A model generated the notes under the pieces. That model saw only the letters and a list, made by a program, of their open reading frames with translations, did no database searches and was not told where the DNA came from. The position numbers were made by a program, and so were the translations under genes. Below are positions 28,919 to 36,664 of a DNA stretch of 64,000 bases, in pieces (the first letter of the stretch is position 1; each line of letters opens with the position of its first letter). This DNA is from QWQI01 sp964608915 (GTDB lineage: Bacteria; Planctomycetota; Planctomycetia; Isosphaerales; Isosphaeraceae), in NCBI GenBank assembly GCA_964608915.1, contig CAZSQA010000002.1, positions 186,001 to 250,000 of the forward strand, written 5' to 3'.

Positions 28919-29098
28919 TCACAGCAGGGGCCATCCGACCAGCGTGCTGATCACATGATGCAACGTCGCCATCAGTTCGAAACATTTCGCCATCGCGAGA
29001 CAAGCCATCCCGAAAAAGACGACCGTCGCCAGAACATGTTCCAGAGCGGCGAAACCTCGCCGCTCCACAATTGCCAGGGTCTTCCCGCGGACGATCAT
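28919..29098 (-). CDS. 59-residue pilin-like small protein
   Basis: A short gene that is easily missed: ATG at 29098, stop at 28919-28921, 59 residues. The N-terminus is a 15-residue basic leader ending VERRG, then FAALEHVLATVVFFG and a hydrophobic helix to about residue 37. The Gly followed four residues later by Glu-His mirrors the prepilin cleavage pattern G/xxxxE(Y,F,H) of Flp and TadE proteins. Size and layout are those of Flp pilins or the smallest pseudopilins. It lies between the prepilin peptidase gene (94 bases upstream) and the two-helix TadE-like gene (25 bases downstream) on the same strand. No strong ribosome site is visible. Composition and context make it a credible gene. Confidence 0.7.
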   Translation of the reverse strand: MIVRGKTLAIVERRGFAALEHVLATVVFFGMACLAMAKCFELMATLHHVISTLVGWPLL

Positions 29099-29192
29099 TG
29101 CGCTTCAGCCCCTTTCCGCCATTCCGGCATGAAACGACATCCCCATTCGAAGCCCTCTTCGGGCGAATCGCATTCGAGGATTCGACCAAGGT

Positions 29193-29780
29193 TCAGAACA
29201 GTTCGACGCCGGCCAGAACCGGCAGGATCGCCAATAGAAACCAGGGTGCCATGCGAATGGCTTTGCGCTTTCGAATCACGACGCCAGGTTCGACGCAGTA
29301 TCTTGTCCGAAGACTGCTGATGACATCTCGGCCTGTTCGCCACGCCGTATCGCATAACCACGCCAGGCCATATGCAATCGCGATCACATGCAGGCCGGCA
29401 GCCGCTCCGAACCCGAATCCGACGGCTGTGGCCAGCTTCACATCGCCGCCGCCGCCGCCTGATGTGACATAATGCAGAAACATCAACCCGAAGCAGGTCA
29501 GCCCGCCCGTAATGGACTGAATCAATCCGTCCGAAGGCGCCTCACCAGGAAACTCGGCCACGCCAACCCATTCCACGTATGCCGCATGCGCCAGGGCGAA
29601 GATCGCCAGCGGCAGAGTCAGCCAGTCGTATATCTTGCCGCCTCTCAGGTCGGTCACACTGGCAGCGATCAAAGCGGCCAGAAAAACCAGGGACCTGATA
29701 TCCGGGCGATCATTCGCCAGGAATCCGAACACATCCGAAGCGAATCCGGGCGGACGTTGAAAGCACGAGATCAGTAGCAT
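29193..29780 (-). CDS. tadV: Prepilin peptidase (TadV/CpaA-like, A24 family)
   Basis: A 195-residue membrane aspartic peptidase. The two catalytic aspartates are read as Asp44 in VTDLRGGKIYDWLT and Asp113 in GGGGGDVKLATAV, the two-site pattern of A24 prepilin peptidases that cut Flp and TadE precursors. It lacks the N-terminal methylase domain of PilD, as is usual for TadV/CpaA. Five to six hydrophobic helices are visible. I prefer the ATG at 29780, preceded by AAGGG; a GTG at 29855 would extend the protein by 25 residues without a good ribosome site. It begins about 145 bases after the pilin terminator, so it has its own promoter or depends on read-through. Confidence 0.85.
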   Translation of the reverse strand: MLLISCFQRPPGFASDVFGFLANDRPDIRSLVFLAALIAASVTDLRGGKIYDWLTLPLAIFALAHAAYVEWVGVAEFPGEAPSDGLIQSITGGLTCFGLMFLHYVTSGGGGGDVKLATAVGFGFGAAAGLHVIAIAYGLAWLCDTAWRTGRDVISSLRTRYCVEPGVVIRKRKAIRMAPWFLLAILPVLAGVELF

Positions 29781-29923
29781 TTCCTGCGCCCTTTCCGAAA
29801 GCCCCACTGTCGTGTCCACCCAGCAATTTCGATACCGAATGGTGTCGTAAAACACGTCGACATTCGAAAGTCCGATTCAACACGAGATTTCCGAGTTCGA
29901 GATTTCGCAGCGTGGTTTCAGCG

Positions 29924-29955
29924 AAAAGAGGGGCCCGAATCGCAGATTCGGGCCC
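29924..29955 (-). terminator. Strong terminator after the Flp-like pilin gene
   Basis: An 11-bp perfect stem (GGGCCCGAATC at 29931-29941 and GATTCGGGCCC at 29945-29955) with a three-base loop is followed on the minus strand by CTCTTTTC. It lies 33 bases after the pilin stop and would insulate the abundant pilin message from the assembly genes downstream. Confidence 0.8.
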
Positions 29956-29987
29956 TTTCGCGAAAACTCCCGGTCACCGACTGCGTC

Positions 29988-30233
29988 TCAGTTGTTGCCG
30001 CCGCCGAAGATGCTCAGCAGGCTCGATTGAAACGACGTGTTGACCTTGTCGATCGTTACCGCGATCAGGCCGCTGCTGTCAGTGTTCCAAAGGTATTTGA
30101 AACCGACGTAGATTCCTACGGCACTGACGGCCAGGAGCAGAACGTTCTGCAGTGCATCGCCTCTTTCATCGCGAACGAACTTGCGAATGACTCTGGCGAA
30201 GCGGTTGAGTACGATCCGGGATTGCATTTTCAT
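29988..30233 (-). CDS. Flp-like type IVb pilin (major pilin candidate)
   Basis: An 81-residue protein with a 25-residue basic leader ending VRDERG, then DALQNVLLLAVSAVGIYVGF and a short C-terminal tail that ends in Gly-Gly-Gly-Asn-Asn. Size, leader and single helix match Flp pilins, which pack into thin bundle-forming fibres after TadV removes the leader. An oddity is that the fifth residue after the cleavage Gly is Asn, not the near-invariant Glu, and no Tyr follows. The start at 30233 has GGAG nearby; the frame stays open upstream but lacks a site. A dedicated strong terminator follows, which fits a highly expressed structural subunit. Confidence 0.75.
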   Translation of the reverse strand: MKMQSRIVLNRFARVIRKFVRDERGDALQNVLLLAVSAVGIYVGFKYLWNTDSSGLIAVTIDKVNTSFQSSLLSIFGGGNN

Positions 30234-30867
30234 GATCGAGCTGGCTCCATGAAGCGAAGACAACTTGAGGAATTCGGCCGATTCCGCTTTGGTTTCGCGT
30301 TTCCGATTTCCTCTTCGCTTATGGAGACGAAGCATCTGCCTCAGACTTGCCGAACACGCGAAATTAATTCGGAATTTTTTGAATCTTCCCGGAATTCCAC
30401 GTGTCGTTCATTCTCGATTTCCCTTTCGATCTATTCGATTCGCGATCGACCAGGTTGACTCAGGTGACCTGCCCAGGAGAATGCGAATCACGCTCGATTC
30501 GGAATTCCGCCATAGTTTGGACATCGTTCGCGGAACCGCTCTTTCGCCCGGAACGGGCGGAAGGGCCCTGGGGAATCCGGTCAGGTTGAATCATCTTCAC
30601 GACCTGATAGATTTCCCTGGGGTTCACCCTGGGATCTGTTCTTCGGCCTTTCAGGCCGTATTCGAAACGCAAGTTCCGAACCTTCGATTGCACGGACTAG
30701 GTATCATGCAGGGATAAGCACGCTCCAAGAAGACAAGATGAAATTCCGTCTCATTCCGATCCTGGGGGTTTTCCCACAGAAGTTCCAGAAGATTCTTTTG
30801 ACCGAAGGCAGAAGCACGTAAACGAAGGTGCAGGGAATCAGGGAACTTTCCGGATCGGCCCCGGTCA
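30234..30867. other. 634-base region between the second tadA and the pilin gene
   Basis: No convincing gene is present. The best candidate is a minus-strand frame at 30460-30693 (77 residues, GTG start, basic, no known domain). AT-rich sequence at about 30360-30390 probably carries the pilin promoter, although no clear -35/-10 pair was found. The stretch 30615-30658 has CCCTGGGGTTCACCCTGGG and the perfect 6-bp dyad CGGCCT TTC AGGCCG, which resembles a dispersed non-coding repeat rather than a gene. Confidence 0.45.
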
Positions 30868-31980
30868 TCATTCGGAACGATCGAAAACAACTTCCGTGAG
30901 CCTGACCAGATGCCGCAGGCCGATTTCTTCCAGTTCGTCCGCGAAAGTCGGGCGCCGGCCCGTCCATCGTAATGATCGCATGGAATCTTCGCCGTCGTTC
31001 GTGGCTTTCATTCGACGGTACAGGTCATTGACCTGACAGGACCCAGCCACGAGGTCATCGGAGACTTCCGCGATTCTCGTGACGCAGCGGTTTCCGTCCA
31101 TGTCTCGCTGAATCTGGATGACCAGATCGATTGCAGTCGCAACCTGCATTCTCGCGACATCCGAAGAAATCGCCACGTCGCTCTGCATACTCAGCATTTC
31201 CAGTCGCGTCAGTGCCGCCCTGGGGTCGGAGGCATGAACCGTCGTGAGAGCCCCGGCGTGCCCCGCGATCATGGCTTGAAGCATATCCAGAGCCTCTCCC
31301 CGCCGCACTTCGCCTACCACGATTCGGTCCGGCCGCATGCGCAGAGAATTCGCGAACAGCTCGCGAATGGTGACCGCATCGCGGCCCCCGTCTCGTGCAG
31401 GCTGAGCCTCCAAATAGAGCGTGTGGGGCTGATGCAGTTTCAACTCGGAACTGTCCTCGATCACCACGATTCGCTCGCTGGAGTCGATGCAGCCGGAAAG
31501 CGCGTTGAGCATCGAGGTCTTCCCCGTACCCGTGCCGCCGGAGATCACGATATTTTTCTTCGCCTTGACGCACAAATCGAGAAACTCGGCCGTTTCTTCC
31601 GACAAGCTCCCCCGTTCCACGAGGCCCTGGAGAGTAAATCGCATTTCCGGGAACTTGCGGATCGAGATGCAAATCCCCTGACGAGAAAGCGGCGGGATCA
31701 CGATGTTGACACGCGAACCGTTCGGCAGGCGGGCATCCACCATCGGATGGTCTTCGTCCAGCGGCCGTTCCACGTATTCCGCGATGTTCACGGCCGCCGC
31801 GCGGAGAAACTCCGGGTCGCCGTAAGCGGCATGATACCGGTGCAGCTTGCCGCCCCGTTCGAAATAGATTTCGTCAGGCCCGTTGATCAGAATTTCCGTC
31901 ACGTCAGGATCGCGTACCAGACTCAGAGCCGGCTGCAGAAAATAGTCCGTCGACCGTTCGAAGATCTCGCTCTGTCTCAT
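30868..31980 (-). CDS. Second TadA/CpaF-type ATPase
   Basis: A 370-residue secretion ATPase of the CpaF/TadA/VirB11 family without extra N-terminal domains. Visible motifs are ITEILINGPDEIYFERGG at the start of the core, Walker A GGTGTGKT at 148-155, the Asp-box region IVVIEDSSELKL, RMRPDRIVVGEVRRGEALD, and the His box GHAGALTTVHASDP. It is shorter than the FHA-bearing TadA of the same locus and clearly diverged from it, so it is not a recent duplication. It lies 86 bases after the pseudokinase gene. A second motor could drive a different substrate, act in retraction, or regulate the first; the sequence alone cannot tell. Confidence 0.9.
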   Translation of the reverse strand: MRQSEIFERSTDYFLQPALSLVRDPDVTEILINGPDEIYFERGGKLHRYHAAYGDPEFLRAAAVNIAEYVERPLDEDHPMVDARLPNGSRVNIVIPPLSRQGICISIRKFPEMRFTLQGLVERGSLSEETAEFLDLCVKAKKNIVISGGTGTGKTSMLNALSGCIDSSERIVVIEDSSELKLHQPHTLYLEAQPARDGGRDAVTIRELFANSLRMRPDRIVVGEVRRGEALDMLQAMIAGHAGALTTVHASDPRAALTRLEMLSMQSDVAISSDVARMQVATAIDLVIQIQRDMDGNRCVTRIAEVSDDLVAGSCQVNDLYRRMKATNDGEDSMRSLRWTGRRPTFADELEEIGLRHLVRLTEVVFDRSE

Positions 31981-32066
31981 GAAATCTTTCGCTTTCCGTT
32001 TTGTCGATTCGAAGCGGACGGTCCTGCGGGTTTCGCCGATCGGACCATCGCGCCGGTCTCGGCAAG

Positions 32067-35000
32067 TTATGGCGTCGTTTCGTTCGCCGTTTCTGACGAC
32101 TCGGCCAACGGCCCCGGATCGATTCCAGAGGACTCCGTCGTGACCGAACCCGGAACGCGGACGACTCGGAATCCCACATGAGAATCACGCGAACGATCGT
32201 TCGAATTCACGAACATTCGATAATCGTGAGAGAATTTCCCCGAGGCCGTTCCGAAATGACATCCGCGCGCGATCCCGACTTCGGACGGCAAATGCTGGAC
32301 AGGGTCCGTCCGGTTTCGGAAATGTTCGTGATATCCGCGAACGAAGTAATCCTCAACAAGTTCCGCCACGTTGCCGTTCAGCTCACGAAGGCCGAAAATG
32401 TCAGCCGCGCTTCGGTGAACTGGCCCGGGCTTCCGCCGATGGGTTTCGGCGAGCGTGGACTGTCTCTCGGTTGCATCTCCGTGTTTCGAAAGATAGTCGA
32501 ATTCGGCATCGGTCAACAGTCGATACGTGCCGGGCGGAAGACCTTCGAGACGCGCCATCTGGTTCAAAAAAGCTTGCGCTTCCTTCCTCAAAATCCCCGA
32601 AACCGGGTGATCTTCCGGCACAACTTCATTCATGAATTGAGGCCGTTCGCCCATAACCCGCCGCCAGTCTCCGACCGTTACCTCGTCGACGCCGACATAA
32701 ATGCCCATGCTCACACGCACCTTCACGGCCGGTACGTGAAATGCAGGCCGACGCGGCACCTTGACCGCTTCCTGATGCATGACCAGAGCGGGCGGCGACC
32801 ACGGCACCCTCGACAATTCGCGAAGCCGCCCATGGAAGGGCTTTTCATGATCCGGCTCAGACGCGGGGCCAGGTGCATCCGTTTGCGCCGTGATCGTGCC
32901 GAATTCGAAATCGACCATCGGCGGAGGCACGTAAACGAATTCCATTCCCATCTTGTTCCGGATGCGAGCGATGTATGCAAGCGCGAAGCTCAGCCGGTTC
33001 GGCCCCTCAGCGACCTTGATCTGCTTCGTTTGCGTTCGGCCCTTATGGCTCGCGGTCACTTTCCAGGTGCTGCCCACGGGCACTTGACCGCCTTCACCGG
33101 GAACCAGGCCCGTAATTTCCTGGCCGGAGTCGTTCAGGGCGACCGTCTCGACATGCGCATCGGGCGGATCCGTCGTTACCTCGAGCGTTCCACGTCGAAG
33201 GAGCGGTTTGAGGGTAAAGTTCCCCAGTTCTTGCGTGCCGTCGTTCGCACGCACTTCGATCACGCCTGGATTCAATGGCTCGTAGCCTTCCAGTTCGAGC
33301 TTGAGGGAATGCGTGCCGACTTCGATTTCGAATGTTTCGCCCGCCCGGCCCAGGAGCTTGCCATCTGGCCCTGATCGCACGGCCGCACCCGGCGGCGAAG
33401 TCGACACGAGGACCTGCCTGGGCTTCGCTCGCTTGGCGAAGCTCGAAAAGCGTAGTTTTTTCGCGGCTTGATCCGGGATCACGAACGTTTTCGTTTCCTG
33501 TTCGAATCCAGGAGCGGACCATTCGATCACGACCTTCGACCCCACCGGAAATTCGCCGGAGTCGCCAGGGTATCGCTCGCCGTTGAGTTTGACCGAAGCC
33601 GTCGGCAGGCCAGGATCGACACGCAACTGGCAAAGCCGGGGCTTCAGTTCGATCGAGAGGATTTTGGGCTCCGCGGATCGAACGACCCGCTCCATGCGAC
33701 CGGTCAGCGGCTCGAAATTTCCCGCAGTGGCTTCGATGGCGATCTCTTTCCCCACGGCAAATGAAAGTTCTCGATCAAGTTCCACGCGTTCGCCGTTGAC
33801 GCGAACCTCGATCCCGGGAGTCGCCGAAGCGAACACGAGACGCGATTCGTCGGGGGTCGATTGGACCAGGGCCGTGAGCGACAAAAGCACGAGACCGGCC
33901 CCGGCCAGCTTCGAACGCCGAACCGTGCGAGGTTCCGCCAGTTTCTCTTCCCACCATTCGCGTGTGAACCGCTCCGGCTCGAGATCCTCAAAGGGGTTCG
34001 CACTCACTCCTTGCCCGCGGCCTGGCAGTGCCTTCGGCATCACGATCTTGCGCCCAGGCGGGTTCGTCGATTCTTCAGGCTGACTAAGCCATGCGGACCT
34101 TTCTTCGACGAGGGAGCGTGACTCCACGTCTTCGACGATCGAAGTCAATCGGCCGGGAAGAGCGGAAACAGGCTCTTCGTCCGCGATCCCGGGCATGACG
34201 TGCGACGACGCGACCGTGTCCTGCATCAGGGCCTGAATCGCCGCACGCACGTCGCTATAGCGTTTGTCGACTTCTTTCCGCGTCAGCCTGTGAAGCACGT
34301 TTTTCAAGCCTGAATCGAGTTCGGGCAGTGTGTCATAGGGCGAAGGGGTCCTTTCTCCGGACCCATGCCAGCGTAACCAGCCAAGCTCGACGTCCTTCGC
34401 TTCGGCACCCACGCCAGGAAACAGTCGGTCGAATTTGTCGGATCCCAGAAGAAGTTCGAATGCCATGAATCCTAACATGAACTGATCCACCCAGATCCCC
34501 CGGGGGCCGAAGTCCGGATTGATCGACTCCGGGGCCAGATATTTCGCATGCGAATGATCCCTGACTTCGCACGCCTGAGAACGTGCGACACCGGCCCTGA
34601 AAGTCTCCTGCACATGATGCCAGTCAGTGTCTTCGACCAGGCCGTTCGCGTTAACTCGTACGTAACGGCAATCGCTCAGGGCAAATTGCCCGTGACGATC
34701 GACGAAGACGTTCGTCGGCTTCAACGCACCATGAATGTTGCGACGAGCGTGCAGTCGATGCAGGCATTCGAGCGACCGGCGAAGGAACTGCGTCGCCTTT
34801 TCGGGTTCCATGGCCGCGCCACCCTGATGGACCGCCACATTCTCCCGCATCAGGCTCATGATGACATATCGCCGCTTCGGTGACACGGCACGCACTTGGA
34901 CGCAATGCGGCATCATGCGTTCGCGAGCACGGCTTTTGAGATTCTGCAGATACGATTCCAGGGCCGTTTCCAGAGCCGGATTCCGGAAATCGGAATTCCA

Positions 35001-35144
35001 CCATTTCAATGCGATGTTTTGACCGCTTTCGATCTTATGACAGCGGAACACCGACGTACCCAGGCCTTCTCCGATCGCCTCGAACCGTTCGAAACCATTC
35101 CGGGCCAGAGAACGATCCAAAGTCTGCAGCTCGAACGTATTCAT
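32067..35144 (-). CDS. Pseudokinase - membrane - PEGA-like - FGE-sulfatase domain protein
   Basis: A 1025-residue, four-part protein. Residues 15-310 resemble a serine/threonine kinase: Lys47 in IALKWW, a catalytic loop reading HGALKPTN (138-145) where the usual HRDLKPxN has lost its Asp, SDCR in place of DFG (157-160), and APES. Loss of the catalytic Asp makes it a likely pseudokinase. One membrane helix lies near 412-430. Residues 435-725 hold beta-rich repeats of the PEGA kind (STPPGAAVRSGPDGKLLG, TTDPPDAHVE). Residues 728-1005 form a formylglycine-generating-enzyme-like (FGE-sulfatase) domain, with MGMEFVYVPPP, ELNGNVAELVEDY and HVGFRVVR. The usual paired Cys of active FGE are not seen, so it may be a binding domain. 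It heads the tadA2 transcript. Confidence 0.85.
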   Translation of the reverse strand: MNTFELQTLDRSLARNGFERFEAIGEGLGTSVFRCHKIESGQNIALKWWNSDFRNPALETALESYLQNLKSRARERMMPHCVQVRAVSPKRRYVIMSLMRENVAVHQGGAAMEPEKATQFLRRSLECLHRLHARRNIHGALKPTNVFVDRHGQFALSDCRYVRVNANGLVEDTDWHHVQETFRAGVARSQACEVRDHSHAKYLAPESINPDFGPRGIWVDQFMLGFMAFELLLGSDKFDRLFPGVGAEAKDVELGWLRWHGSGERTPSPYDTLPELDSGLKNVLHRLTRKEVDKRYSDVRAAIQALMQDTVASSHVMPGIADEEPVSALPGRLTSIVEDVESRSLVEERSAWLSQPEESTNPPGRKIVMPKALPGRGQGVSANPFEDLEPERFTREWWEEKLAEPRTVRRSKLAGAGLVLLSLTALVQSTPDESRLVFASATPGIEVRVNGERVELDRELSFAVGKEIAIEATAGNFEPLTGRMERVVRSAEPKILSIELKPRLCQLRVDPGLPTASVKLNGERYPGDSGEFPVGSKVVIEWSAPGFEQETKTFVIPDQAAKKLRFSSFAKRAKPRQVLVSTSPPGAAVRSGPDGKLLGRAGETFEIEVGTHSLKLELEGYEPLNPGVIEVRANDGTQELGNFTLKPLLRRGTLEVTTDPPDAHVETVALNDSGQEITGLVPGEGGQVPVGSTWKVTASHKGRTQTKQIKVAEGPNRLSFALAYIARIRNKMGMEFVYVPPPMVDFEFGTITAQTDAPGPASEPDHEKPFHGRLRELSRVPWSPPALVMHQEAVKVPRRPAFHVPAVKVRVSMGIYVGVDEVTVGDWRRVMGERPQFMNEVVPEDHPVSGILRKEAQAFLNQMARLEGLPPGTYRLLTDAEFDYLSKHGDATERQSTLAETHRRKPGPVHRSAADIFGLRELNGNVAELVEDYFVRGYHEHFRNRTDPVQHLPSEVGIARGCHFGTASGKFSHDYRMFVNSNDRSRDSHVGFRVVRVPGSVTTESSGIDPGPLAESSETANETTP

Positions 35145-36161
35145 GACTGACTCCGGTTCGATGACCAGGGATTACGGCTCATAGGTCGTCCCAAGGGCAC
35201 TTTTCGTCAGGAAGTGACCGCATTTCGCTTCGATCAGGTGCATGCCTGTCGCAGCTTCGCGATACCGCCGCGGTAAGAGAATCGCCACGTGTCCATCAAT
35301 CCGCGTGCCTCGTGAACGCGATCGGAGACGACCTCGTTTCGGCTTACTGACGGCAAGCGTCACGTATTGATGACGCACGACCGAACAGTCACTTGCAGAA
35401 TTAAGACGGATTCCTGTCGGTATTCGAACACGGTCTGAGACTTGCTGACGCAATCATGGAGCTACGCACATTGCTGACGGACCGGCAGCGAAAACCTGGC
35501 GTAAACGTCAGGAGCCCATTCGGATCCTCCATACGGCAGCCGTATGAAGAAACGCGATCGGACTGCGGCGAGAGAATGACGAAACGCCGGGAAGCATCGA
35601 CGCAAAGCGTTTATTATCGAAAGTTTATGCACAATAACCCCTGAGATCGATTCTTACTCGCTTTGAACGCGACCCTTCTGATAATTGTGGCGATAGCGAA
35701 AAAGCCGTGACCGGTCGAATAGAAACGCTGTTGTCGCAAGCCTGGCAAAGGTAACGCAGGTTCATGAGTCGTGCGGCGAGATGGTGCCTGGCATGCGGGT
35801 CCCCGAAACCAGCAAGTCCGGACTGAAGCACATCAGCTCAAGAACCGAATATGGTCCTTCCCGGTCGAACGATCAAACCGACGGCAATGCGCCAATCGCT
35901 GGATCGAGGACTTCCTAAGCCATGGAAGTCGACAAATCATCTGGAATCGGATTCTGACGGCGTCGAATTCGGTCTCGCGTGGCGGATCGAAACGAAATCC
36001 ACGGATCGCTCTGGTCGGCGGCTCAAATTTCAAATTTGAGATGACAACGGAAGACAGAATGGCGTCCCGAAAAAAGCCTAAACCGGAGTCATCACGAAGC
36101 CAAATCGTGATGGCTCGTCGAGTTATCTCGAAAGCCTGTGAAACAAGACTTTTGAGTGGAG
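35145..36161. other. 1-kb region without a convincing gene
   Basis: Short frames occur on both strands (minus 35172-35453 with 93 residues, plus 35771-36223), but none has a recognised domain, a good ribosome site or codon use like the neighbouring genes. The stretch includes a short palindrome at 35530 and a single TTATGCACA at 35625. The promoter of the pseudokinase gene should lie just after 35145, but no clear -35/-10 pair was recognised. Confidence 0.45.
35530..35546. repeat. Perfect 8-bp inverted repeat
   Basis: CATACGGC, one base, GCCGTATG. The dyad lies in the gene-free stretch about 390 bases upstream of the pseudokinase start. It could be an operator; no other copy was noticed in the window. 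Confidence 0.35.
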
Positions 36162-36234
<73 letters not shown>

Positions 36235-36664
36235 TCACTGGTCAGTACAAGTTATCGGAAATTCCTCGCTTCGTCAAAAGGAAATTTCCCTCGTTTTCGC
36301 AAGACCCTGTACGAAAAGCCCTTAGACGAACGAATTTCTCAGGTGGAAGGCCCTTGCCTGCGAGCCGCGGCGGGCGGTCAGAGTTTCCGGTCGCCGATGG
36401 CAGTTTCCCGGCTCGGCCCTGCCGCCTTGCAAGGGAACTCGCCTCCAATTTGGTTCGATTTCCCTTCATGACAGGCCGAAGCGGTTCGCTTGAGGAGCGT
36501 TCAGGCAAGTTCGCCCGGGGCAGTCCGAGCAAACATCCTCGAAATTTCCTATACTGATTCCGAGCGATGTCAAAAGTCTGGAAATGTCCTTTACCTGCGA
36601 TCGAAGCGATTGCGGGTTCGTGACGGAAACGCTCGGAGTGTCGAGCTTTGAGGATGACAGCGGC
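36235..36664 (+). other. 430-base region upstream of the sugar-nucleotide genes
   Basis: No supported gene. A TATACT -10-like hexamer near 36552 precedes the nucleotidyltransferase gene, but a matching -35 is not clear. The nucleotidyltransferase frame is open back to an ATG at 36584, so part of this stretch would be coding if that start is used. Confidence 0.4.

Noticed and set aside
35172..35453. A 93-residue minus-strand frame upstream of the pseudokinase gene
   Set aside because: Composition and start context give no support, and no domain was recognised.
35625..35633. TTATGCACA resembling a DnaA box, considered as part of a replication origin
   Set aside because: Only one copy was found, there is no AT-rich unwinding region with further boxes, and no dnaA or dnaN gene is nearby.
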